NCBI RefSeq assembly: GCF_003217515.1
Contig: NZ_QJSX01000015.1
Location: forward strand, 1-64,000
DNA: 64,000 nucleotides
Origin: Deinococcus yavapaiensis KR-236
Lineage (GTDB): Bacteria; Deinococcota; Deinococci; Deinococcales; Deinococcaceae
Direction: 5' to 3'
The notes beneath the pieces were generated by a model. The model did not search any database, had not been told where the DNA came from, and saw nothing but the letters and a program-made list of their open reading frames with translations. The stretch's first letter is position 1. Each line of letters opens with the position of its first letter. Below, one piece after another: positions 14,679-22,166 of the stretch. Position numbers and translations under genes: made by a program.

Positions 14679-15302
14679 TTACGTCTTGAGGAGCGCCTTG
14701 AGCTCCGCGTACACGCGGCGACTGTCTTCGAGGTCCTTGCCGTACCCACCGTGGCGAGCAATGACGACGGACGCCTGCTTGCCGAGCCCGCGGTCTCGCA
14801 GTTGATCCATGAGGTCGTCGATGTGCTTCTTCGCCTTTTCCATTTGCGGATCGCGTGGCGATTCGGGCGGTTCGGCGCGTGCCTGAGAAGCAGAGTCGTC
14901 ATCGCCGAGTTCGTCGATGTTCGGGCCTTCCTCGGGATCGTACTCCACCCACTGCGGTTCGGCTCGGAAGCCTTCGGGCGTCATCTCCCAGCTTCGAACG
15001 GCGTCCGTGAGCGCGACGAGCCTCGCGGCCTCGATGTCGGCGCCCGTTCCAAGACCGTCACGAAAGCGTCCAAGGAACGCGAGGCGGCAGCGTACGACGG
15101 TCGGCGAGACGCTGACGACGTCGTACCCGAGGTCCCACTGCTCGTCGAAACGCTCGGTCAGGGCGGCGAACACGGCGTCGGGACGCAGGATCGCCGTCAC
15201 GAGGGCGCGGTCACCGCGCACTTCCAGCATGGCGAAGCGCACGTCACGGCCCGAAGCGCTTCCGGAGAGGGCGGCACGCACCGCGGCGAGGTCCGAATGC
15301 AT
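14679..15302 (-). CDS. Rad52/DdrA-like single-strand annealing protein candidate
   Basis: A 207-residue protein. Residues about 20-125 follow the order of DdrA, the Deinococcus Rad52-family single-strand DNA end-protection protein: RALVTAILRPDAVFAAL, an EQWDLGYDVVSVSP strand, VVRCRLAFLGRFRDG, a helix ARLVALTDAVRSWEM, then WVEYDPEEGP. A Glu/Asp/Ser-rich linker and a C-terminal helix with KQASVVIARHGGYGKDLEDS follow. DdrA itself has a longer central part, so this would be a divergent relative. The ATG at 15302 lies 7 nt after TATACT, so the mRNA is probably leaderless. A palindrome at 15333-15350 overlaps the -35 region. Homology is judged by eye. Confidence 0.55.
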   Translation of the reverse strand: MHSDLAAVRAALSGSASGRDVRFAMLEVRGDRALVTAILRPDAVFAALTERFDEQWDLGYDVVSVSPTVVRCRLAFLGRFRDGLGTGADIEAARLVALTDAVRSWEMTPEGFRAEPQWVEYDPEEGPNIDELGDDDSASQARAEPPESPRDPQMEKAKKHIDDLMDQLRDRGLGKQASVVIARHGGYGKDLEDSRRVYAELKALLKT

Positions 15303-15309
15303 AGACCAC

Positions 15310-15315
15310 AGTATA
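15310..15315 (-). promoter_or_regulatory. leaderless -10 of DdrA-like gene
   Basis: TATACT ends 7 nt before ATG 15302 on the minus strand, so transcription should begin at or next to the start codon. Confidence 0.75.
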
Positions 15316-15332
15316 AGCAGCTGTTTTCGCCG

Positions 15333-15350
15333 AGGTGACGAATGTCACCT
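15333..15350. promoter_or_regulatory. 18-bp palindromic operator candidate
   Basis: AGGTGAC-GAAT-GTCACCT, a perfect 7-bp inverted repeat, overlaps the expected -35 of the DdrA-like gene and lies 57 bp before the divergent ABC transporter gene. It does not match the Deinococcus radiation/desiccation response motif (TTATGTCATTGACATAA type). Regulator unknown. Confidence 0.55.
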
Positions 15351-15394
15351 CTCGGGCTTGACGTCGTGCACTGAGATTGTCCGAAAGCGCCGCG

Positions 15395-15400
15395 TACGGT
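15395..15400 (+). promoter_or_regulatory. possible -10 of ABC exporter operon
   Basis: TACGGT ends 6 nt before ATG 15407, matching the leaderless pattern, but AGGGG could equally act as a ribosome binding site. A TTGACG at 15358 is too far away to pair with it. Confidence 0.4.
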
Positions 15401-15406
15401 AGGGGC

Positions 15407-16303
15407 ATGACGGCGACGAATCTTCACGGGATCGAATTGCGCGGCGTGCACAAGCGCTTCGGCACCTTCACGGCGCTTCGGGACCTCTCGCTCACCGTGC
15501 GGCGCGGCGAGCTGCTCGCGCTCCTCGGACCGAACGGCGCGGGCAAGACGACCGCCATCAGCCTCATGCTGGGCTTGCGTCCGCCTTCGAGCGGCACCGT
15601 GCGCGTCTTCGGGGACGATCCGCGTCACGGCGCGACGAAAGTGCGCCTCGGAGCGATGCTGCAAGAAAGCGACTTGCCGGGAACGCTGCGCGTCTCGGAA
15701 CTCGTGGAGCTCTTCGCGAGCTTCTACCCTCGCCCCCTCTCGACGAGGGACGTGCTGAACGTCGCCGATCTCGCCGCGCAGGCGGGCAAGCTCGGCTCTA
15801 CCCTCTCGGGCGGTCAAAAGCGCCGCTTGATGTTCGCCCTCGCCATCGTCGGGAATCCCGATCTCGTCTTCTTGGACGAGCCGACGACGGCGATGGACAC
15901 GCAAAGCCGCGCGGCCTTCTGGGCAGCCATCGAGCACATGAAGGCGAGCGGCAAGACGATCGTCCTCACGACGCATTACCTGGAGGAAGCCGAGCGGGCC
16001 GCGGACCGCGTGGCGGTCATCGACAAGGGGCAGCTCGTCGCGAGCGGAACGCCGAGCGAAGTCAAGGCGAGCGTGGACGCGGCGAAGGTCCGCTTGCGCT
16101 CCGACCTCGTTCTCGCCGAGCTGCGCGCCTTGCCGTTCGTGACGCGCGCCGAGTGCGACGACCGCGGCTTGGCCACCTTGCACACGCGCGCGCCCGAAGC
16201 GTTGTTGGCGCACATCGTCCGTGCGGGCGTCGCCTTCAAAGACCTCGAGGTGACGCGCGCCTCGCTCGAAGACGCTTTCCTGAGCCTTACCGCCCAAGCT
16301 TGA
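15407..16303 (+). CDS. drug-type ABC exporter ATPase
   Basis: A 298-residue nucleotide-binding subunit: Walker A GPNGAGKTTAIS near residue 45, Q-loop MLQESDLPG, signature LSGGQKRRLM near 137, Walker B LVFLDEPTTAMD near 157 and switch TTHYLEEAERAA. It has the C-terminal extension seen in DrrA/CcmA-type exporters. The start ATG 15407 follows TAGGGG. It is 28 bp before the permease, and the two-component genes follow. The set resembles exporters controlled by an adjacent DesK/LiaS-like kinase, so it probably handles an antibiotic or lipid-like compound. The substrate cannot be read. Confidence 0.88.
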   Translation: MTATNLHGIELRGVHKRFGTFTALRDLSLTVRRGELLALLGPNGAGKTTAISLMLGLRPPSSGTVRVFGDDPRHGATKVRLGAMLQESDLPGTLRVSELVELFASFYPRPLSTRDVLNVADLAAQAGKLGSTLSGGQKRRLMFALAIVGNPDLVFLDEPTTAMDTQSRAAFWAAIEHMKASGKTIVLTTHYLEEAERAADRVAVIDKGQLVASGTPSEVKASVDAAKVRLRSDLVLAELRALPFVTRAECDDRGLATLHTRAPEALLAHIVRAGVAFKDLEVTRASLEDAFLSLTAQA

Positions 16304-16331
16304 AAGACCCGGCACGAAAGGAACTTTTGTC

Positions 16332-17126
16332 ATGACGACCTTTTTCCCCTTTTCTCCCGACACCCGTCGCGCCTTGGCGCCTCTGCCGCGCCTCGTGCTC
16401 GCCGAGTTTCACAAGTTGCTGCGCGTTCCCATGTTCACGATGTCCACGATTCTCTTCCCGATCCTGTTCTTCGCGATGTTCGGCCTCCCGAACGTCAAGT
16501 TCAGCCTCGACGGGGTGGGGGCGGGGCCGTACATGGTGGTGTCGTACGCGGCGTACTCGCTGATGTCCGTCGCGCTGCTCTCGTTCGGCGTGTCCGTCGC
16601 TGCCGAGCGCGGTATGGGGTGGACGCGCCTGCTGCGGGTCTCGCCGATGCCGCCCGCCTTGTACTTCGTCGCGAAAATTCTCACGGCGATGAGCATGGGC
16701 CTCGCGAGCATGCTGTGCCTCGTCACCTTCGCTCACTTCGCGGGCGGCGTGACCATTGCCCCGGACGTCCTCGCGCTCGTCCTCGCGAAGCTTCTCGCCG
16801 GAATGATTCCGTTCGTCGCCTTGGGCCTGCTGATCGGTTACTTGGCGTCGCCGTCCAGCGCGGCCCCGATCGCCAACCTCGTGTTTCTGCCGCTGTCGTT
16901 CATGTCGGGCCTGTTCATTCCTGTGTCGCAAGGTCCGCAGGTCCTGCGCGACCTCGCGCCGTTCATGCCCGCGTACCACTTCGCTCAGCTCGGTTGGGGC
17001 ACCATCGGCACGAAGACGAGCGGCACGCCGAGCGAACACTGGCTGTGGCTGCTGGGGTACACGATCGTTTTCTTCAGCCTCGCGCTGTGGGCCTATCGGC
17101 GCGACGAAGGCAGGAAGTTCAACTGA
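16332..17126 (+). CDS. ABC-2 type exporter permease
   Basis: A 264-residue membrane protein with about six spans, arranged as in ABC-2 permeases (PF01061/PF12698-like): LVLAEFHKLLRVPMFTMST at the N-terminus, then ILFPILFFAMFG, an AERGMGWTRLLRVSPMP coupling-loop motif, and the FLPLSFMSGLFIPVSQGP segment typical of the fifth/sixth helices. The start ATG 16332 has AAGGA 9 nt upstream. It forms the transporter with the ATPase at 15407. A hairpin follows at 17137 before the sensor kinase. Confidence 0.85.
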   Translation: MTTFFPFSPDTRRALAPLPRLVLAEFHKLLRVPMFTMSTILFPILFFAMFGLPNVKFSLDGVGAGPYMVVSYAAYSLMSVALLSFGVSVAAERGMGWTRLLRVSPMPPALYFVAKILTAMSMGLASMLCLVTFAHFAGGVTIAPDVLALVLAKLLAGMIPFVALGLLIGYLASPSSAAPIANLVFLPLSFMSGLFIPVSQGPQVLRDLAPFMPAYHFAQLGWGTIGTKTSGTPSEHWLWLLGYTIVFFSLALWAYRRDEGRKFN

Positions 17127-17136
17127 ACTCCGCGTT

Positions 17137-17161
17137 CTCCCTCTCCCGCCGGGAGAGGGAG
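17137..17161 (+). terminator. hairpin between exporter and sensor kinase
   Basis: An 11-bp stem (17137-17147 with 17151-17161) with a 3-nt loop lies 10 bp after the permease stop and 20 bp before the kinase ATG. No T-run follows, so it may trim the mRNA or reduce rather than stop read-through into the regulatory genes. Confidence 0.5.
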
Positions 17162-17181
17162 GCTACACTGCAGGTGCCTCC

Positions 17182-18309
17182 ATGAAACTGCCCGTGAAGT
17201 TCAACTTGTTTCCGCTGTTCTGGCTGGTCTACCTGATCTTTCCCCTGCTCGGGTTGTTTCAGGAGCGGCGAGCACCCATGGTGTACGCCGCCGCGCTCGC
17301 GGGACTCGCGGTGTTCTTGTGGCTGTACGTGAAAGCCTTTTGGACACGGGGCGACGGCGCCGAGAAGTGGACGGTGCTGGGTTGGGCGTGGTGCTTCGTG
17401 CTGTACGTCGCGGGCTTCGGCGTCTTCGGCGGGCTGGGCAGCGCCTTCCTCATTTACGGGGCCAGCATGATCGGGTTTCAGCCCGCCGTGTCTCTCGCGG
17501 CGTGGCTGACGTTCGCGAACGTCAGCGCGATGCTCGCTCCGCTGTGGTTGGGAAAGTACGGTGTGGACGCGCTCGCTTGGCTCGCACCGAACGTCGTGAT
17601 CGCGCTGTTCGCGGCGTACGCGAATCAAGCGACGTACCGCCGTCTCGTCGCCGACCGCCGCCTCGCGCAGGTGCAAGCCGAGAAGGAGAGGCTCGCGCAA
17701 ACGGCCGAGCGCGAGCGCATCGCCCGCGATTTGCACGACTTGCTGGGGCACACCCTCAGCGTGATCGTTCTCAAGAGCGAACTCGCCGCGAAGTTGTCCG
17801 AGCGTGACCCGAAGCGGGCGGTGAGCGAAATTCGCGAGGTGGAGCGCATCTCGCGCGAAGCGCTGTCGGAAGTGCGCGCGGCGGTGCGCGGTTACCGAGG
17901 CAGCGGCCTGGACGCCGAACTCGGGCGGGCGAAGGTCGCACTGGACACGGCGGGCATCACGTTGGAGTACATCGGGGAGCCGCTGACGTTGCCACGCCCG
18001 GTCGAGGCGACGATGGAGCTGGTGCTGCGCGAAGCGGTCACGAACGTCGTACGGCACGCGAACGCGAGAAAGTGCCGTATCCGGGTCGCCTGCTCGGGCG
18101 GCGCGTTCGAGTTGGAAGTGCATGACGACGGTCGAGGCGGAGACGCCGTGGAAGGCAGCGGCCTCACGGGAATGCGCGAACGCGTCCGAGCCGTCGGAGG
18201 CGAACTTTCACGCGACGGTCGAAGCGGCACGCGCCTCCTCGCTTCATTCCCGCTGCCGAAAGACGAGGTGGACGCGGGCGCCGCGCTTCCTCGTGGAGCG
18301 ACCGCTTGA
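17182..18309 (+). CDS. DesK-like sensor histidine kinase
   Basis: A 375-residue membrane kinase. The first 150 residues contain about four or five spans and almost no periplasmic loop, as in intramembrane-sensing kinases. The HisKA_3 box RERIARDLHDLLGHTLS places the phospho-acceptor His near residue 190. The ATP-binding domain follows with REAVTNVVRHANARKC, VHDDGRGGD and GSGLTGMRERV. The start ATG 17182 follows CAGGTG. The stop overlaps the response regulator start by 4 bp. Neighbouring exporter genes suggest it senses membrane or drug stress and switches the exporter on. Confidence 0.87.
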   Translation: MKLPVKFNLFPLFWLVYLIFPLLGLFQERRAPMVYAAALAGLAVFLWLYVKAFWTRGDGAEKWTVLGWAWCFVLYVAGFGVFGGLGSAFLIYGASMIGFQPAVSLAAWLTFANVSAMLAPLWLGKYGVDALAWLAPNVVIALFAAYANQATYRRLVADRRLAQVQAEKERLAQTAERERIARDLHDLLGHTLSVIVLKSELAAKLSERDPKRAVSEIREVERISREALSEVRAAVRGYRGSGLDAELGRAKVALDTAGITLEYIGEPLTLPRPVEATMELVLREAVTNVVRHANARKCRIRVACSGGAFELEVHDDGRGGDAVEGSGLTGMRERVRAVGGELSRDGRSGTRLLASFPLPKDEVDAGAALPRGATA

Positions 18310-18908
18310 TTCGCGTCGTCATCGCCGAGGATCAAGGCATGGTGCTGGGGGCCTTGTCGGCCCTGTTGTCGCTCGAAGGCGATCTCGACGTCGTGGGACA
18401 GGCGCGCGACGGTGAGGAGGCCTTGCGGTGCGTGCGCGAACTGCGGCCCGACGTCCTCGTGACGGACATCGAGATGCCGAAGTGTTCCGGACTCGAAGTC
18501 GCCGCGCGAGTGCGGGAAGAAGGCTTGCCGTGCCGCGTCGTGATCCTCACGACCTTCGCGCGCAGCGGTTACCTTCGGCGCGCCCTCGACGTCGGAGCGC
18601 GCGGCTACCTCCTGAAAGACGCGCCGAGCAACGAGCTGGCCGACGCGATTCGGCGCGTGCACGGCGGGGGCCGCGCCATCGATCCCGCCCTCGCGGCGGA
18701 AGCGTGGGACGAGCCCGATCCGCTCACGGAGCGCGAACGTCAAGTGCTGCGCCTCGCCGAGACCGGCCTCTCGAGCGCGGACATCGCGCGTCACCTCGGC
18801 CTCTCGGAGGGAACGGTGCGCAATTACCTTTCGGAAGCCATCGCGAAGCTCGGCGCGAAAAGCCGCGTGGAAGCGGCTCGGACGGCTCGGGAGAAAGGAT
18901 GGCTGTGA
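18306..18908 (+). CDS. NarL/DesR-type response regulator
   Basis: A 200-residue regulator: receiver domain at about 1-115 with acidic residues AEDQG, phospho-acceptor Asp in VTDIEMPKCSG (near residue 54), and Lys in LLKDAPSNEL. A LuxR-type helix-turn-helix lies at about 138-196 (LTERERQVLRLAETGLSSAD; EGTVRNYLSEAIAKLGAKSR). It starts at a TTG (18306) whose last bases form the kinase stop (TTGA overlap), so translation is coupled. It should bind near 15360-15400 and/or its own operon. A strong hairpin at 18961 ends the transcript. Confidence 0.88.
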   Translation: MIRVVIAEDQGMVLGALSALLSLEGDLDVVGQARDGEEALRCVRELRPDVLVTDIEMPKCSGLEVAARVREEGLPCRVVILTTFARSGYLRRALDVGARGYLLKDAPSNELADAIRRVHGGGRAIDPALAAEAWDEPDPLTERERQVLRLAETGLSSADIARHLGLSEGTVRNYLSEAIAKLGAKSRVEAARTAREKGWL

Positions 18909-18960
18909 CCTCTCGCCCGCCGTGCGGAAGGCTTGGAAGGCCTCCCCTTGTTCGAGGCTC

Positions 18961-18995
18961 GCATCACCGCCCCTTCGAAAAGGTGGCGGTGATGC
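18961..18995. terminator. bidirectional hairpin between regulator and acetyltransferase
   Basis: An 11-bp stem (18961-18971 with 18985-18995) with an inner CCTT/AAGG pairing lies between two convergent genes and probably terminates both. Confidence 0.75.
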
Positions 18996-19002
18996 GCCCG
19001 AA

Positions 19003-19980
19003 TCACTCCTCGCGCAGCACCTTCACGAAGTCCACCCAGGCAGGTTGCTTCACGTAGCCGAGGGCTTCGTTGATGCTGAGCATGGGGCGGTTGTTGGTTT
19101 CGTTGTTCGTGCGAATCTCGGGTACGCCTCGATCTTTCGCGTGGCGGATGGCGCGCAGTTTCATGGCGAGGGCCAGTTTGTTACGGCGGTAGGCGCGGTG
19201 GACGCCCGTCAGGCCCGTGCTGAGGTACTCGCCCGCGTCGGGCCGCCACAAGGCGCTGTAGCCCGCCCAGGTGTCGGTTCGCGTGTCCACGGCGATGAAG
19301 TTCGCTTCGGGAATGAAGTAGGGGCTTTCGAACACCCACTTCGTCCACTGCTCGTACGAGACGGGCGTGGCCGGTTCGGGACGAGGCACGTCCTCGCGCA
19401 ACTCGGCGAACAACTCGTAGAACTTGCGACGGTGCGCGGCGTCATCGGGAAAGTCCGCCCACGCCTTGATCTCGAAGCCGTTCGCCTCGACGTTCGGCAC
19501 GACGTCGTGCCAAGCCGTGAAGTCGAACGCGGCGACGTCCAGGCGCGACTCGAAGTAGCGCATCTTCTCGGTGAAGCCGCGCCGCGCGAGGAAGCGCATG
19601 CCGCCGACGTGGTCTTCGCGGGTGAAGGAGATGTACGACAAGGCATTCAAGGCGCCGAGGCGGCGTTCGAGTTCGGCGTAGAGGGCGCTTCCGACGCCAC
19701 GTCCTTCGAAGTCGGGGTGAACGCGAAGCCAGGCGATGAACTTGCGAGGGTGGTACATGCCGGGCGCTTGTTCGATAACCGCGAGCCCGTGAATGACGCC
19801 GTCCTGCTCGGTGACGAAACGCTCGATGTGACACGTCGGGTCGCGCTCGCGGTCTTCTTCGGCGAGGCCTTCGGCCGTCGTGATCGCGTCGGGCCACGTC
19901 GCCGAGAGAAGCTCGGCGAGACGCGGAAAGTCGGTGGGCGTCGCGTCTCGAATCGTGAAAGGAAGAGTCATGGTCGTCAT
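19003..19980 (-). CDS. two-domain GNAT acetyltransferase
   Basis: A 325-residue protein with two GNAT folds in tandem. The first (about residues 8-160) has the acetyl-CoA pyrophosphate motif VHPDFEGRGVGSALYAE; the second (about 175-320) has TGLTGVHRAYRRNKLALAM. NNETNNRPMLSINEALGY in the C-terminal part is typical of the MshD/GNAT-tandem group that ends in N..M..IN..LGF. The ATG at 19980 is chosen; an in-frame ATG at 19971 is close. Substrate unknown; mycothiol-synthase-like architecture does not prove that activity. It converges on the response regulator. Confidence 0.8.
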   Translation of the reverse strand: MTTMTLPFTIRDATPTDFPRLAELLSATWPDAITTAEGLAEEDRERDPTCHIERFVTEQDGVIHGLAVIEQAPGMYHPRKFIAWLRVHPDFEGRGVGSALYAELERRLGALNALSYISFTREDHVGGMRFLARRGFTEKMRYFESRLDVAAFDFTAWHDVVPNVEANGFEIKAWADFPDDAAHRRKFYELFAELREDVPRPEPATPVSYEQWTKWVFESPYFIPEANFIAVDTRTDTWAGYSALWRPDAGEYLSTGLTGVHRAYRRNKLALAMKLRAIRHAKDRGVPEIRTNNETNNRPMLSINEALGYVKQPAWVDFVKVLREE

Positions 19981-20118
19981 GGCTTCATGGTGGCGTCCGT
20001 CCATCGCGGGCACATCGGCTACTTGGCGCATCGACGACTTGGCGTATTGACGGGGAAGATTCCCGTTCGGCGCACACTCGCCGCGCGAAGCTCGAACGAC
20101 GAGGCGGCGAGCTTGACC

Positions 20119-20124
20119 TATACT
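20119..20124 (+). promoter_or_regulatory. leaderless -10 of ubiX-ispD-ispE operon
   Basis: TATACT ends 7 nt before ATG 20132. No ribosome binding site precedes the ATG, which fits a leaderless transcript. Confidence 0.75.
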
Positions 20125-20131
20125 TCGCGTG

Positions 20132-20689
20132 ATGCGGATCGTGGTGGGCGTGACGGGCGGAAGCGGCATCCCGTACGCGGTGGACATCCTGGGCGCGCTG
20201 AGGACGCTCGGGGTCGAGTCTCACCTCGTCGTGACGGCGGGCGCGGCGCGCGTGTTGTCGAGCGAGGGCGGCGGGAAAGTCGCGGACTTGGAAGCGCTCG
20301 CGTCCGTGACGCACTCGGACCGTGACCTCGGAGCGAGCGTCGCGAGCGGGTCTTACCGCACGGACGGCATGATCGTCGTGCCGTGCAGCGCGACGACTCT
20401 GGCCAAGATCGCGCTCGGCCTCGGCGACAACCTCGTTTCCCGCGCGGCCCACGTGACCTTGAAAGAGCGGCGGCGGCTCGTTCTCGTGATTCGCGAGGAC
20501 CCCTTGCCGAGGGCGATGCTGGAGAACATGCTGCGAGCCTTCGACGCGGGCGCGACGATCATGACGGCCAGCCCGGGCTTCTACCACGCCCCGACGTCCG
20601 TGCAGGACATGTTGTCGTTCGTGACGACGCGCGCGCTCGATCAGTTCGGGTTGGAGACGGGCCGCATGAAACGCTGGGGGGAATCGTGA
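20132..20689 (+). CDS. ubiX: UbiX-like flavin prenyltransferase
   Basis: A 185-residue flavoprotein that joins a dimethylallyl group to reduced FMN, making the prenyl-FMN cofactor of UbiD decarboxylases. Diagnostic segments are GVTGGSGIPYAVDILGAL (FMN site), VVPCSATTLAKIALGLGDNL, LKERRRLVLVIREDPLPR and ASPGFYHAPTSVQDM. Length is normal. ATG 20132 is chosen by its place after the TATACT -10; a GTG directly upstream adds one residue. The stop overlaps the ispD GTG (GTGA). The pairing with isoprenoid genes makes sense because UbiX needs dimethylallyl phosphate. The partner UbiD is not in the window. Confidence 0.9.
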   Translation: MRIVVGVTGGSGIPYAVDILGALRTLGVESHLVVTAGAARVLSSEGGGKVADLEALASVTHSDRDLGASVASGSYRTDGMIVVPCSATTLAKIALGLGDNLVSRAAHVTLKERRRLVLVIREDPLPRAMLENMLRAFDAGATIMTASPGFYHAPTSVQDMLSFVTTRALDQFGLETGRMKRWGES

Positions 20690-21336
20690 GCGTCGCGGCG
20701 CTCGTTCCGGCGGCGGGCTCGGGGACGCGGCTCGGCAAGGGCCCGAAGGCGTTCGTGACCGTCGGCGGCAAGACGCTGCTGGCGCGCGCCGTGGAAGCGT
20801 TGCGCGGGCACGTCGACGAGGTCGTCGTGGCGACGCCGGACGGATCGGACGCTCCGAGAGGCGCGCGGGTGATTCGAGGCGGCGGCACGCGTCAAGAAAC
20901 GGTGGAGCGCTTGCTGCGCGCGACGAACGCGGACTTCGTGCTGATTCACGACGCGGCGCGGCCGTTCCTGCCGTCGCGGGTGGTGCATGACGTTTTGGCG
21001 GGCGCGCGCGTGCAGGGCGCGGCGACCGTGGCGTTGCCCGTCGCGGACACCCTCGTGCGCGGCGCGGACAACGCGTGGGGCGAGCTCGTGTCGCGGGCGG
21101 GCTTGTGGGCGGTGCAGACGCCGCAGGCGTTTCGGCGCACGTTGATCTTGGAAGCGCACGAGGCGGCGCGGCGAGAGGACTTCGAGGCGACGGACGACGC
21201 GAGTCTCGTGGCGCGCTTGGATCGCCCCGTGCGGCTCGTGGAGGGTGACGCGCGGTTGTTCAAGGTGACGACGCCGTCGGATCTCGCGCTCGCCGAAGCG
21301 CTCGCGGTCGCTTGGGACGCGGAGACGAGCGCGTGA
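20686..21336 (+). CDS. ispD: 2-C-methyl-D-erythritol 4-phosphate cytidylyltransferase
   Basis: A 216-residue MEP-pathway enzyme that makes CDP-methylerythritol from MEP and CTP. The N-terminal nucleotide loop ALVPAAGSGTRLGKGPKAF, then FVLIHDAARPFLP and WAVQTPQAFRRTLILEAHE, are characteristic, as is the late FEATDDASLVA. It starts at GTG 20686, overlapping the ubiX stop, and its own stop overlaps the ispE GTG. The residue lengths and all key motifs are present, so it should be active. Confidence 0.93.
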   Translation: MSVAALVPAAGSGTRLGKGPKAFVTVGGKTLLARAVEALRGHVDEVVVATPDGSDAPRGARVIRGGGTRQETVERLLRATNADFVLIHDAARPFLPSRVVHDVLAGARVQGAATVALPVADTLVRGADNAWGELVSRAGLWAVQTPQAFRRTLILEAHEAARREDFEATDDASLVARLDRPVRLVEGDARLFKVTTPSDLALAEALAVAWDAETSA

Positions 21337-22163
21337 AAGTCTTCGCGCCCGCCAAGGTGAATTTCGGCCTCAGCGTGCTCGGCGTGCGGCCCGACGGATA
21401 CCACGAGCTTCACAGTGTCATGGTGCCCCTCGACATCGGCGACGACTTGGAAGTGGACGAAGCGGGCGACCTCAAGCTCGGGGTGAAGGGAGCGAGCCTT
21501 CCGGAGGACGAAGGCAACCTCGTCTACCGCGCCGCGCGGGCGTACCTGACGGCGGCGAAGGTCGACGGTGGAGCGCGCGTCACGCTGCACAAGCGCCTTC
21601 CGATCGCGTCGGGCATGGGAGGCGGGTCGTCGGACGCGGCCAGCACCTTGATGGCACTCGCGAAGCTGTATCCGTCGAACGTGAACCTCGCTGGCGTGGC
21701 GCTGTCGCTCGGAGCGGACGTCCCGTTCTTCCTGCTGGAATCGGCGGCGGTCGCGCGAGGCGTCGGAGAACAGCTCGCGCCGATCGAGGTGCCGACGACG
21801 CCCCTCGTGCTCGTGAATCCCGGCGTGGAGGTCAGCGCGCGCGACGCTTACCGCTGGCTCGACGAGGATGAGGCGTTCACGGAACCGCTCGACGTGCCCG
21901 CGCTTTTGCGCGCCCTGAGCGACGGGCGCGATCTCGCGTACTTCAACGCGCTGCAAGGCCCGGTCGAGCGGCGCGTGCCGATCATTCGAGTCGCGTTGGA
22001 CGCCCTCGTGGCGGCGGAGCTTTCGAGTCCGCTGATGAGCGGTTCGGGCGCGACGTGCTTCGCGCTGGCCCGCTCGGCCGAGGACGCGCGCCGAGCGGAA
22101 GCGGTTTTGCGTGAGCGCCACCCTTCGTGGTGGGTGTGCGCGTGCCGTACGCGCACGCCTTGA
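21333..22163 (+). CDS. ispE: 4-diphosphocytidyl-2-C-methyl-D-erythritol kinase
   Basis: A 276-residue GHMP kinase that phosphorylates CDP-methylerythritol at the 2-hydroxyl. The N-terminal APAKVNFGLSVLGVRPDGYH and the ATP loop PIASGMGGGSSDAAS are clear, and SPLMSGSGATCFAL is the third GHMP motif. GTG 21333 overlaps the ispD stop as GTGA. It ends 3 bp from the stop of the convergent TPR membrane protein; no terminator fits between them, so the two transcripts must overlap. Confidence 0.93.
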   Translation: MKVFAPAKVNFGLSVLGVRPDGYHELHSVMVPLDIGDDLEVDEAGDLKLGVKGASLPEDEGNLVYRAARAYLTAAKVDGGARVTLHKRLPIASGMGGGSSDAASTLMALAKLYPSNVNLAGVALSLGADVPFFLLESAAVARGVGEQLAPIEVPTTPLVLVNPGVEVSARDAYRWLDEDEAFTEPLDVPALLRALSDGRDLAYFNALQGPVERRVPIIRVALDALVAAELSSPLMSGSGATCFALARSAEDARRAEAVLRERHPSWWVCACRTRTP

Positions 22164-22166
22164 ACG

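Noticed and set aside
15333..15350. radiation/desiccation response motif at the DdrA-like gene
   Set aside because: The palindrome differs from the TTATGTCATTGACATAA-type consensus in both half-sites.
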